Shown piece after piece: positions 40,547 to 50,446 of a stretch of DNA of 63,010 nucleotides. Location: positions 1 through 63,010 of the forward strand of contig CADEEZ010000001.1 in NCBI GenBank assembly GCA_902826485.1, in the 5' to 3' direction. The notes under the pieces are model-generated. The model did no database searches, was not told the DNA's origin, and saw nothing but the letters and a program-made list of their open reading frames with translations. The translations under genes were made by a program, and so were the position numbers. Within the stretch, counting starts at the first letter, position 1; every line of letters starts with the position of its first letter. This DNA is from an uncultured Gammaproteobacteria bacterium (lineage in GTDB: Bacteria; Pseudomonadota; Gammaproteobacteria; Berkiellales; Berkiellaceae).

Positions 40547-41105
40547 ATTTGCTTGTTACCTGATTGAGTAATTCCATTTTTCCCGATTGCAGATGAATGT
40601 TCATGCCTTTTGCTTGAATATGAAGGTTTTCACTCGAAATATCAATTAAGTCATCTGTTTTTGCTAAGTTAGTATCAGGATGATAAGTTAAAGTACTTGT
40701 GTTCAACAAGAAGGGTGCACTGGTGATGCGGACATCATCGCTAAAAATAATTTTCTGAATTTTACCGTTTGGGCTCACGTGAAGCGCATCTGCTTTTTGA
40801 GCAGATAATTCTATTAATTTATCTTGCTTATGTTGTATCAGCTTAGGTTTAATAATATGGGTAACCGTATTGTCTTTCAGATGATAAGCCGACTGTAGAA
40901 ACAACTGTTCTTTTTTGGCGCCCATTTCATCAAAGCGAACAATTTCGCCTTCTTCAATATAGGTTTCGACAGGATGAGCAAGCAGTAAGCTAAGAGGATG
41001 AGACGAAGCTTTTGTCTTATTAGGATAAAAAAGACCATAACCAACGAGGCTGCTCAGTAAGAAGCAGAAACTGATTCCAGTGATAATTGCCGCAGAGCGT
41101 TTCAC
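40527..41105 (-). CDS. lptC: LPS export system protein LptC
   Basis: A 192-residue bitopic protein with one N-terminal membrane segment (about 7-27) and a periplasmic beta-jellyroll. It receives LPS from LptBFG and passes it to LptA. Order and overlaps (4 bases with kdsD, 20 with lptA) support the assignment more than sequence motifs alone. Confidence 0.9.
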   Translation of the reverse strand: MKRSAAIITGISFCFLLSSLVGYGLFYPNKTKASSHPLSLLLAHPVETYIEEGEIVRFDEMGAKKEQLFLQSAYHLKDNTVTHIIKPKLIQHKQDKLIELSAQKADALHVSPNGKIQKIIFSDDVRITSAPFLLNTSTLTYHPDTNLAKTDDLIDISSENLHIQAKGMNIHLQSGKMELLNQVTSKYEYNAI

Positions 41106-42103
41106 AGAATGCCTGCACGAAGCAAATCATGTACGTTGAAGGCACCGATTATTTTTTGCTCAGGACACAAAACAAACATGCCATTTATTTTTTTCAATTC
41201 CATTATTCTTAAAGCTTCTTGTGCCAACCAATCGGGTTGAGCGGTAATACCGCCTACCGTCATGAGCTTAGCAACGGGTGCTTCGGGTGAGAATAAGCCT
41301 TTGTCTAATACTCGTCTTAAGTCACCATCGGTGAATAAACCAATATATTTTTGATTATTATCGACAATGGCTGTCATGCCTAAGCTTTTTACCGTCATTT
41401 CTAGTAGGGCTTCTTTAAAAGTAGCCTGTTCTTGAATAATGGGGATACGATGACCTGTTACCATCAAATCTTCTACTTTTAGCAAGAGCTTTTTGCCCAG
41501 ACTGCCGCCTGGGTGAGAGAAGGCAAAATCTTCTTTACTAAACCCTTTGGCGGTTAGCAAAGCGACGGCTAATGCATCCCCCATGGCAAGGGTGGTGGCG
41601 GTACTGGCCGTAGGCGCTAGTCCAAGTGAACACGCTTCTTCTTCTACAGAAATGTCTAAATTAATATTTGATTGGGTAGCTAACGTAGATTTTGGGCTAC
41701 CAGTTAAGCTAATCAACGTAATGCCCAAACGTTTAATCAACGGTATAAGTTGGATGATTTCTTTAGTTTCACCGGAGTTTGAAATTGCAAGCACGACATC
41801 TGACTTTGTTATCATGCCGAAATCACCATGCAAGGCTTCAGCTGCGTGTATAAACAGAGCAGGGCTGCCTGTGGATGACAAGGTTGCCGCAATTTTTCTG
41901 CCAATATGACCGGATTTTCCCATTCCTAATACAATTATCCTGCCCGAACAGGTCAAGCAATACCGGCAAGCAGCTTGAAAATCCTTATCAAGACGAGGGA
42001 GTAAAGCCAAAATGGATTGACCTTCCATTTGGATAACCCACTTAGCAATGTTGGTAAAATCGACGTCTGAAAACTTATTTTTAAAACTAACTATATCGTT
42101 CAT
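41102..42103 (-). CDS. kdsD: Arabinose-5-phosphate isomerase
   Basis: Converts ribulose 5-phosphate to arabinose 5-phosphate for Kdo synthesis. The 333-residue protein has an N-terminal SIS domain (about 40-190; VLGMGKSGHIGRKIAATLSSTG, SNSGETKEI) and a pair of CBS domains (about 205-333; LFTDGDLRRVLDKG). It overlaps lptC directly; kdsC, the Kdo-8-phosphate phosphatase gene usually between them, is missing. It is divergent from mlaF. Confidence 0.96.
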   Translation of the reverse strand: MNDIVSFKNKFSDVDFTNIAKWVIQMEGQSILALLPRLDKDFQAACRYCLTCSGRIIVLGMGKSGHIGRKIAATLSSTGSPALFIHAAEALHGDFGMITKSDVVLAISNSGETKEIIQLIPLIKRLGITLISLTGSPKSTLATQSNINLDISVEEEACSLGLAPTASTATTLAMGDALAVALLTAKGFSKEDFAFSHPGGSLGKKLLLKVEDLMVTGHRIPIIQEQATFKEALLEMTVKSLGMTAIVDNNQKYIGLFTDGDLRRVLDKGLFSPEAPVAKLMTVGGITAQPDWLAQEALRIMELKKINGMFVLCPEQKIIGAFNVHDLLRAGIL

Positions 42104-42275
42104 TATTTTTTCTTAAAACTTTACTTTTTAATCCAAAAACACCTAATCTGCACTCTAAAAGGAGTATATCATGATCTTTGAATGGTTTTTAATAGGAAAG
42201 TTAATTTTCTGATTAGATTCGACCTCTTAAATTATATGCTAAAGTTTCTCTAAGTAAGGCACTATTTTAAATTTT

Positions 42276-43100
42276 ATGAATGTGATCAATACAACAGAAA
42301 ACGCCAATATTATTAATATCACTAATTGTACTTTTTCCAGAGGGGAAAGAACGATTTTAGAAGGTATTTCCTTAACCATTCCCCGAGGGAAGATAACGGC
42401 CATAATGGGGCCCAGTGGATGTGGTAAAACAACCTTGTTGAGATTAATTGGCGGTCAACTCATGCCTGAAGAAGGCGGTTCAGTTTGCATAGAAAATTTA
42501 GATATCACCCAGCTCGACAGAAATGAATTATTGAAAGTCAGACGTAGAATGGGCATGCTTTTTCAAAGCGGTGCGTTGTTCACCGATTTATCGGTGTTTG
42601 ATAATGTTGCTTTCCCACTCAGAGAGCATACCAAGTTGCCCGAATCATTAATAAAAGATTTAGTATTAATGAAATTAGAGGCGGTAGGCTTAAGAGGCGC
42701 GAGAGAATTAATGCCCAGTGAACTATCAGGTGGGATGGCAAGAAGAGCAGCTTTGGCAAGAGCCATTGCGCTCGATCCCGATATTATTATGTACGACGAA
42801 CCTTTTGCAGGACAAGATCCCATTTCGATGGGCGTACTCGTACAATTAATTCGATTATTAAACGATGCACTTGGCGTCACCTCTATTGTGGTGTCCCATG
42901 ATGTACCAGAAACTTTGTCTATTGCGGATTATATCTATATAGTGGCAGATGCTAAAATTGTGGGTCAAGGTACGCCAGAAGAGATTAAGCAACATGCCTC
43001 TGGATGGGTTCAACAATTTGTGAATGGCCTGCCGGATGGGCCAGTGCCTTTTCACTATCCTGCTAAAGAATTTGCAAAAGACTTATTAGGGGTGATTTAA
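42276..43100 (+). CDS. mlaF: Phospholipid ABC transporter ATP-binding protein MlaF
   Basis: ATPase of the Mla system that maintains outer-membrane lipid asymmetry. The 274-residue protein has Walker A GPSGCGKTT, signature LSGGMARRAALARA, Walker B IIMYDEPFAGQDP and the H-loop VVSHDVPET. It is the first gene of mlaFEDCB, with no gap before mlaE. Confidence 0.96.
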   Translation: MNVINTTENANIINITNCTFSRGERTILEGISLTIPRGKITAIMGPSGCGKTTLLRLIGGQLMPEEGGSVCIENLDITQLDRNELLKVRRRMGMLFQSGALFTDLSVFDNVAFPLREHTKLPESLIKDLVLMKLEAVGLRGARELMPSELSGGMARRAALARAIALDPDIIMYDEPFAGQDPISMGVLVQLIRLLNDALGVTSIVVSHDVPETLSIADYIYIVADAKIVGQGTPEEIKQHASGWVQQFVNGLPDGPVPFHYPAKEFAKDLLGVI

Positions 43101-43886
43101 GTGATTCGTCGAGTCCAAGCCTTAGGAAGAAGTACTTTTTCAGTATTGCAAGAAGCAGGGCACACCACCTTTTTTTTGCTGCATGTGCTTTTTGGCCGTT
43201 CAAAATTTCCAGACAATTTTAAATTATTGATCATACAGCTTTATTATGTCGGCGTATTTTCTTTACTCATTATTGCCGTTTCTGGCATGTTCATTGGTAT
43301 GGTGCTCGGGCTTCAGGGATATACCATTTTAGTTAAATTTGGTGCAGTAGATGCTTTAGGGCAATTAATCGCGTTGAGTTTAGTGCGAGAATTAGGCCCT
43401 GTAGTAGGGGGGTTGTTATTTGCGGGCCGAGCGGGTTCAGCGTTGACCGCAGAAATTGGCTTAATGAAAACAACCGAGCAGTTAGCCAGCATGGAAATGA
43501 TGGGCGTTGATCCCCTTAAAAGAATTATTGCCCCTAGATTTTGGGCAGGACAAATCGCCATGCCGATACTCACGTTGATTTTTATTGGCGTGGCAGTTTA
43601 TGGTGGCTATTTAGTAAGCGTGCCTTGGTTAGGCGCAGACAACGGGGCATTTTGGGCAAATATGCAGGCCTCTGTCGATTTTTATGAAGATGTGGTCAAT
43701 GGCATCATTAAAAGTGTGGTATTTGGCACGGTAGTCACTTGGATAGCGGTTTACCAAGGGTTTGAGTGCTTACCGACAGCCGAGGGCATAGCAAGGGCAA
43801 CTACCCGTACGGTAGTGTATTCTTCGTTATGGATACTGGGTTTAGATTTTGTGTTAACAGCGGTGATGTTTGGAGGCATTCAATAA
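43101..43886 (+). CDS. mlaE: Phospholipid ABC transporter permease MlaE
   Basis: A 261-residue permease with about five membrane helices and the family motifs LVRELGPVVGGLLFAGRAGS and MKTTEQLASMEMMGVDP. It begins at GTG immediately after the mlaF stop. Confidence 0.96.
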   Translation: MIRRVQALGRSTFSVLQEAGHTTFFLLHVLFGRSKFPDNFKLLIIQLYYVGVFSLLIIAVSGMFIGMVLGLQGYTILVKFGAVDALGQLIALSLVRELGPVVGGLLFAGRAGSALTAEIGLMKTTEQLASMEMMGVDPLKRIIAPRFWAGQIAMPILTLIFIGVAVYGGYLVSVPWLGADNGAFWANMQASVDFYEDVVNGIIKSVVFGTVVTWIAVYQGFECLPTAEGIARATTRTVVYSSLWILGLDFVLTAVMFGGIQ

Positions 43887-43887
43887 A

Positions 43888-44382
43888 ATGAGAGCAAGAA
43901 CCATAGAAATTACGGTTGGGTTGTTTGTCTTAGCGGGTTTATTAGCATTATTACTGCTTGCCTTAAGAGTCAGTGGCTTAAACGATATTTATACAGCTAA
44001 TGCAGGATATGAAATCACCGCCGAATTTGAAAATGTGGGGGGGTTAAAACCCAAAGCCCGCGTATCCATAGCCGGGGTGCAAGTAGGCAGAGTCAAATCC
44101 GTGGTGTTCGATAAAAAAACGCATTATGCAAAAGTCACCCTGGTTATTTTTAGTTCTATTGATAATTTACCTGAAAATACCGAAGCGCAAATTTTAACCG
44201 CAGGGTTATTAGGGGATAATTATATTGGCTTATTACCCATACAATCTGTAGATGAGTCAGATAACGATAACCAACATTATTTAAAACCCGGTGCAAATAT
44301 TGGGGTAGAAAGTACGCATAAAGCGGTTATTTTAGAAGAATTAATTTCTAAATTTTTAGCTAACCAAACCATAAAATCTTAA
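43888..44382 (+). CDS. mlaD: Phospholipid-binding MCE protein MlaD
   Basis: Substrate-binding MCE-domain subunit attached to the MlaFE complex. The ATG at 43888 is chosen because it follows the mlaE stop and gives the usual N-terminus (RARTIEITVGLFVLAGLLAL, an N-terminal helix). An in-frame ATG at 43870 overlaps mlaE. The 164-residue product contains one MCE domain with VGGLKPKARVSIAGVQVGRV and GLLGDNYIGL. Confidence 0.94.
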   Translation: MRARTIEITVGLFVLAGLLALLLLALRVSGLNDIYTANAGYEITAEFENVGGLKPKARVSIAGVQVGRVKSVVFDKKTHYAKVTLVIFSSIDNLPENTEAQILTAGLLGDNYIGLLPIQSVDESDNDNQHYLKPGANIGVESTHKAVILEELISKFLANQTIKS

Positions 44383-44401
44383 CAAGGAATAAAAAGTTAA
44401 T

Positions 44402-45049
44402 ATGAAACATACTATTTTTAACAGAAATTATATCAGCATGTCGGTTTTGGCCATGTGTATTGGGCTTTTTTCGTGTTTTAGCATAGCAAAAGCAGAAACC
44501 AGACCCGAGGCTATTTTAGATGGTGCCACCAAATCGATGCTCAATAGCTTACAAACCAATAAACTGGAGCTCAAACAAAATCCCAATAAAATTTATGCTA
44601 TCGTGGATGAGATTCTGGTGCCTCATGTAGACACAGAATATATGTCAAAGTGGGTAGTTGGTAGACAATATTGGACAGCAGCGACCCCTGAACAACGAAG
44701 CCGCTTTATTGTGGAATTCAAAAAAATGGTGGTACGCTCTTATGCAAGCTCCTTGCTTGCTTATTCTAATCAAACCGTCACTTATTATCCTATTAAAGGT
44801 GGGATTGAGGGCAAAAGTAAGGTACAAGTCAGTAGTGTTATTCGCCAACCGAATGGCTCAAATGTGAACGTAGCCTATCGTTTACTTCGCACTTCTGGTG
44901 GTTGGAAAGTGTATGACATTATTATTGAAGGCGTCAGCTTGTTACAAGGCTTTCAATCACAATTTGCAGATGATTTACGGGGCGCAGGCTTAGAAAAATT
45001 GATTACTAAATTACAAAGCCATAATGCTAAACCATTAAACACAAAGTAG
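44402..45049 (+). CDS. mlaC: Periplasmic phospholipid-binding protein MlaC
   Basis: A 215-residue periplasmic lipid shuttle between MlaA and MlaFEDB. It has a signal peptide (about 1-31, ending near SIAKA) and the family segments WTAATPEQRSRFIVEFKKM and YRLLRTSGGWKVYDIIIEGV. It lies in mla order between mlaD and mlaB. Confidence 0.95.
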   Translation: MKHTIFNRNYISMSVLAMCIGLFSCFSIAKAETRPEAILDGATKSMLNSLQTNKLELKQNPNKIYAIVDEILVPHVDTEYMSKWVVGRQYWTAATPEQRSRFIVEFKKMVVRSYASSLLAYSNQTVTYYPIKGGIEGKSKVQVSSVIRQPNGSNVNVAYRLLRTSGGWKVYDIIIEGVSLLQGFQSQFADDLRGAGLEKLITKLQSHNAKPLNTK

Positions 45050-45056
45050 GGATATC

Positions 45057-45377
45057 ATGTCATTAGGTGTCGGCGAAGCCAAAATCGATCTTTTTCCTAA
45101 TAAAATTAGTTTAACGGGTTTTTTGATGTTCGATACGGTGATGCCTATTTACCAAACTGGCCTAGATTTTCTGGGCCAGTGTACCCTGCCTGAACTCGAA
45201 ATAGATTTAAGCCACGTAGAAAAAAGCGATAGTTCAGGCTTATCTATACTTTTGGGTTGGATGCGCGCTGCACAGAAAAAAAATATCCACCTGCATTTTA
45301 CCAATGTGCCTAAATATTTATTAGATGTCGCCAGAGTTTGTGGCATAGATGGTATTTTGCCCATTACTTATACTTAG
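45057..45377 (+). CDS. mlaB: STAS-domain protein MlaB
   Basis: A 106-residue STAS domain protein that stabilises and regulates MlaF. The pattern DLSHVEKSDSSGLSILLGWMRAA carries the Ser-Ser/Gly of the STAS ligand loop. It is last in mlaFEDCB. Gammaproteobacterial clusters often continue with a bolA-type gene and murA; here a membrane protein takes the bolA place. Confidence 0.9.
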   Translation: MSLGVGEAKIDLFPNKISLTGFLMFDTVMPIYQTGLDFLGQCTLPELEIDLSHVEKSDSSGLSILLGWMRAAQKKNIHLHFTNVPKYLLDVARVCGIDGILPITYT

Positions 45378-45388
45378 TAGTTAATTTT

Positions 45389-47173
45389 ATGTATTTTGTT
45401 TGTTTAATTGTTTTATTTTTGAGCGTTTATATTACGCCTGCCTTGGCTTTTTTCCCCACGTTGATTCGTCAGCCACACACCCTTATATCCATACCGATAA
45501 TATCTAGTTTAATTGTCGTCATTTTAGTAAGTCTGTTGTTGCCGCTAAAATTATTTAATCATTATGTCGTCGTGGGTTTGTCGGTATTATTTGTATGTGT
45601 CGCGATAGTCAGATCAAAAAATATCATACAGTTTAAATTTAATAATACCTCTAAATTATTATTGTTTAATTTATTATTAATGTTGCCGTTTTTTGTTAAA
45701 TTAGGCACGCACAGTTTTGATCAGGGCGATGAAATTTATAGCTGGAATTTTTGGGCGATTCAACATTATTTAAGTTTGCCACCCGATTTTACCCACACCG
45801 GAGCGCCTTACCCGCAATTTTTGCCTAAATTACTTGCCTATCAATACCAGCTTTTGGGCAGTATAGATTATCAATTGCCTATTAAATGTTTGTTGGGTGT
45901 ATTTTCTTTCACTTTATTAAATACGCTGGCGGTGGCTTATGGTCATCGTGATGTGGCCAGCAAAATTAAATATGGCATTTTAATTTTATGGATAGTGTTT
46001 GGGATTGGGTTACAGCACTTTTTTAACGATGGCTATGCTGATCCCATTATGTGTGCCAGCTTAGTATTGTCTGTTTATTATGCCTGGTTGGCTTATAAAA
46101 ATAACAAAAATAAATATTGGTTATTAGCCATAGCAACGGGGTTGGTCTCCGCTTATGCTAAACAACCGGGATTATTATGGTTAGGATTTGTTTTGCCCGC
46201 AGGGTACGTTTTATTTTCCTACTCTCACTGTATCAAAAATAAACTTAAATCAGGATTATTTATTTTGGCCACAAGTGGCATGGCTTTGTTATGGGCTTTT
46301 ACAGAAGGCATGCAATTTCAAAATAATGGCGGCGTGATAGGCGCTTCTTTAAAGAATCGAGATATTTTGGGTCATCTTAACTATTTAGCCGAATTTTATT
46401 TTATACAACAGCCTTTATTGGGGTTATTTTTATTATTCAGTGTTGTAGGGTTGATAATTTATTTTATAAAAGCAAAAAAGCATAAATTAAAAAATTTTAT
46501 TTTATTTATTTTTAGTTTTTTGATTTTGCCTTATTTACTATTATGGTTCACCTTTGGGGCGTATCAGTTAAGATTAGGTCAACATGTTATTGCTTTATTA
46601 AGCTTGTTGATTATTTTATCGGGGTATCGAATTTTGATTCCGTTTCCCGTATTGCTTCCAAATTTCGTTTTTCTCAGTAATAAAATTTTTAAAACAAATA
46701 CAAAAATTATATTTCTCGCTTTAACAACAGTATCTGTTTTAGGCAGCCTAATGATTGGCTATAAACAAGAATATAAAGTCATGAAGGGTATTGGTTGGCA
46801 TGATGGTGGCTTGCGTACGCTGCAATTTTATTTTCCTGATGCACAAAAAATCATTGCCGATGAACTTTATAAAAAAACCAATATAACGGTCTGGGTGCCA
46901 ACTCGTTATTTATACGGCATATTTTATTCTCATACGAACGTTGTGATGCCAGAGCAGTACAACTGGGGTGTTCAAGATCTGATTAAAGCAAAACCTGATT
47001 ATATTATAACGGCCGCCGAAGAAGTAACGGGCATCGTTTGGGTTGAAAGACTACAGGGTATTATTCAGGGCTGCCCCCTGGGATTCATTGCGCTAAATTC
47101 TGGTCAGAATCGGTTTAAGTATGTTGCTTATCGTGTAAATAAAGATAATTTAGATAAATGTTATCCAAATTAA
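45389..47173 (+). CDS. Polytopic membrane protein, GT-C glycosyltransferase-like
   Basis: A 594-residue protein with about 11-13 membrane helices and a small soluble C-terminal part. The ATG at 45389 is preferred because the longer frame (from 45338) overlaps mlaB. The first large loop carries DQGDEIYSWNFWA, an acidic pair after the first helices like the DD/DE motif of GT-C (PMT/ArnT-like) enzymes that use polyprenyl-phosphate sugars. No close family is recognised. Being between mlaB and murA, an envelope glycan-modifying role is plausible but unproven. Confidence 0.65.
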   Translation: MYFVCLIVLFLSVYITPALAFFPTLIRQPHTLISIPIISSLIVVILVSLLLPLKLFNHYVVVGLSVLFVCVAIVRSKNIIQFKFNNTSKLLLFNLLLMLPFFVKLGTHSFDQGDEIYSWNFWAIQHYLSLPPDFTHTGAPYPQFLPKLLAYQYQLLGSIDYQLPIKCLLGVFSFTLLNTLAVAYGHRDVASKIKYGILILWIVFGIGLQHFFNDGYADPIMCASLVLSVYYAWLAYKNNKNKYWLLAIATGLVSAYAKQPGLLWLGFVLPAGYVLFSYSHCIKNKLKSGLFILATSGMALLWAFTEGMQFQNNGGVIGASLKNRDILGHLNYLAEFYFIQQPLLGLFLLFSVVGLIIYFIKAKKHKLKNFILFIFSFLILPYLLLWFTFGAYQLRLGQHVIALLSLLIILSGYRILIPFPVLLPNFVFLSNKIFKTNTKIIFLALTTVSVLGSLMIGYKQEYKVMKGIGWHDGGLRTLQFYFPDAQKIIADELYKKTNITVWVPTRYLYGIFYSHTNVVMPEQYNWGVQDLIKAKPDYIITAAEEVTGIVWVERLQGIIQGCPLGFIALNSGQNRFKYVAYRVNKDNLDKCYPN

Positions 47174-47229
47174 TAAAGTTTCAGAAATAACCAACTTAAG
47201 GGCTTATTTTAAACAATGGCTCGCAATAG

Positions 47230-48555
<1,326 letters not shown>

Positions 48556-48563
48556 GAATATAT

Positions 48564-49346
48564 ATGATAGAACGACACATCTTTGAAAATTATATTCGTG
48601 ATTATTTGGGCATGAATCCCCGTCAAGTGGATTATTGTCCAAATGGATTACAAATCGAAGGCGTGTCGAGTATTCATAAAATTGTCACTGGGGTAACCGC
48701 AAGTTTGGCCCTAATAGATCAGGCGATTGAGCTTGGGGCGCAGGCTTTGTTGGTGCATCATGGTCTTTTTTGGCAAAAAGATCCTTATGAAATTATTGGT
48801 TATCGTAAAAAAAGAATTGAACAGGCAATCAAGGCCGATTTAAATATCTTTGGCTATCATTTACCGCTTGATGCGCACGCAGAAGTGGGCAACAATGTTC
48901 AACTTGCCAAAAAATTAGACTTAGTCTTTGATAGACATTGGGCAATTGATCCCAGTTTTCCGACATTAGGTTGGATTGGCCAAACGGCAACTGAAATCAC
49001 AATAAATGACCTTACGAAAATAATTCATAACAAACTTGGGCGTGCGCCTTTGTTTATCCCTTCAGATTCAATGTCACCGGATTTAAATACCAAAAAAATA
49101 ATTAAAATAGCTATTTGTACGGGGGCAGCCCAAAAATTTATTACCGATGTGCCTAATGATGTGGATGTGTTTATTACCGGTGAAGCGTCCGAATCTAGCA
49201 CACATTTAGCACGTGAGCTCGGGGTACATTTTTATGCGGCAGGGCATCATGCCACTGAGCGTTATGGCATCCAAGCATTAGGGGAGCATTTATCGGCTCA
49301 CTTTGGATTAGAACATGTATTTGTTGATATAGATAATCCTGTTTAA
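48564..49346 (+). CDS. NIF3-family metal-binding protein
   Basis: A 260-residue NIF3/YbgI-family protein. The metal site is visible as LVHHGLFW near 66-73, GYHLPLDAH near 93-101 and the C-terminal AAGHHATERYG near 222-232. The family is widely annotated as GTP cyclohydrolase 1 type 2, but physiological function is unsettled. It follows murA by 8 bases. A GC hairpin follows the stop. Confidence 0.93.
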   Translation: MIERHIFENYIRDYLGMNPRQVDYCPNGLQIEGVSSIHKIVTGVTASLALIDQAIELGAQALLVHHGLFWQKDPYEIIGYRKKRIEQAIKADLNIFGYHLPLDAHAEVGNNVQLAKKLDLVFDRHWAIDPSFPTLGWIGQTATEITINDLTKIIHNKLGRAPLFIPSDSMSPDLNTKKIIKIAICTGAAQKFITDVPNDVDVFITGEASESSTHLARELGVHFYAAGHHATERYGIQALGEHLSAHFGLEHVFVDIDNPV

Positions 49347-49372
49347 TTGTTACGCCTCCCACATGAACTGGA

Positions 49373-49393
49373 TACCGCGCATGAAGCGCGGTA
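49373..49393. terminator. Hairpin after the NIF3 gene
   Basis: A perfect 8-bp stem (TACCGCGC/GCGCGGTA) with a 5-base loop lies 27 bases after the NIF3 stop. No T-run follows, so it could be a Rho-independent terminator of weak type or an mRNA-stabilising hairpin. Confidence 0.4.
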
Positions 49394-49422
49394 CATAGAG
49401 AAGAGGTATGGAGTAGAAATTT

Positions 49423-50139
49423 ATGACAAACCAATCGCCTATAGATCTTGATTCTTTTCCCTTGATTGAAACACATGCCTTATTAACAGGTCCTGCCGGG
49501 CATTTAGAAATCATCACCCAAGTTCCTGAATTATCTGAAAGCGTGTCTGACCAAGGTATTGTCGTGATTTGCCACCCGAATCCTGTTCAGGGTGGAACCA
49601 TGCATAATAAAGTGGTTTATACCCTGGCCAAAGCCTATTTGGCTAAAGGCTTTAAAGTGGTTCGTTTTAATTACCGCGGGGTAGGTCAAAGCCAAGGAGA
49701 GTTTGGTCATGCGGTGGGTGAAATAGCTGATTTAGACGCGGTGATAACCTGGGTCAAAAAAGTATTGCCAGCATCTACGCCTTTATCTTTGGCGGGCTTT
49801 TCTTTTGGAACGTATATATCTGCCCATTGGGCGATTACACATGATTGGCCCATTGAGCAATTAATCAGTGTAGCCCCAGCTGTCGATAGGCTAGATTTTG
49901 ATAAGGTGATAGCTAATCATTCGTCTGTTTTTGATCAAAAAAAAGTAAATTGGGTCGTTTTGATGGGCGAACAAGATGAGGTAGTGCCTTTTGAGGTAGT
50001 GTCTGAGTGGGTAGAGCGTTTACCTAGCCAGTTAAAAACCCCTGTGATTTTTGAAAGATTCCCCGAAACAGGTCATTTTTTTCATGGCAAATTAGTCCCC
50101 CTTAAAGAAGCATTGATGAAATATATTTTGACTAAGTAA
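49423..50139 (+). CDS. Alpha/beta hydrolase
   Basis: A 238-residue hydrolase of the type found near chromosomal housekeeping genes (dienelactone-hydrolase-like fold). Motifs: ICHPNPVQGGTMHNKVV near 49-65, FNYRGVGQSQGEFG near 82-95, nucleophile elbow GFSFGT with S127, acid in MGEQDEVVPF near 183-190 and His in ETGHFFHG near 220. Substrate unknown. Its stop codon is immediately upstream of the feoAB Fur box. Confidence 0.85.
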   Translation: MTNQSPIDLDSFPLIETHALLTGPAGHLEIITQVPELSESVSDQGIVVICHPNPVQGGTMHNKVVYTLAKAYLAKGFKVVRFNYRGVGQSQGEFGHAVGEIADLDAVITWVKKVLPASTPLSLAGFSFGTYISAHWAITHDWPIEQLISVAPAVDRLDFDKVIANHSSVFDQKKVNWVVLMGEQDEVVPFEVVSEWVERLPSQLKTPVIFERFPETGHFFHGKLVPLKEALMKYILTK

Positions 50140-50140
50140 A

Positions 50141-50160
50141 TGAGAATGATTATCATTTAG
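50141..50160 (+). promoter_or_regulatory. Putative Fur box upstream of feoA
   Basis: GAGAATGATTATCATTTAG (50142-50160) matches the 19-base Fur consensus at 14 positions by eye. It lies about 30 bases before the feoA start, so it would repress feoAB when iron is replete. Confidence 0.75.
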
Positions 50161-50191
50161 GACAAATAGCCACACTAAAGGCCAACCTATC

Positions 50192-50446
50192 TTGAAAACA
50201 AGTCAAAATAAAACTAAGTTAACGAACTTAACTCCTGGACAGTCGGCCATCCTCGAGCATTATGTCCCCGATTCTTTCCAGGCGCGTCAAAAGCTATTGG
50301 CGATGGGGCTGACGCCTGGTGTTGAAATTCGGGTGATTCGTTTTGCCCCTTTAGGGGATCCTATTCAAATTGTGGTGCGAGAGTGCGCTTTGAGCCTTAG
50401 AAAAGAAGAAGCCTTACTTTTTGATGTTAGTAGGGTAATACCATGA
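50192..50446 (+). CDS. feoA: Ferrous iron transport protein A
   Basis: An 84-residue SH3-like cytosolic partner of FeoB. The LTPGQSAILEHY start and ARQKLLAMGLTPGVEIRVIR core are typical. The start is TTG 50192. It overlaps feoB by 4 bases. A Fur box is upstream. Confidence 0.93.
   Translation: MKTSQNKTKLTNLTPGQSAILEHYVPDSFQARQKLLAMGLTPGVEIRVIRFAPLGDPIQIVVRECALSLRKEEALLFDVSRVIP

Noticed and set aside
49195..49476. Minus-strand 93-codon frame over the NIF3/hydrolase junction
   Set aside because: It covers the conserved C-terminus of the NIF3 gene in antisense and the GC hairpin; no independent support.
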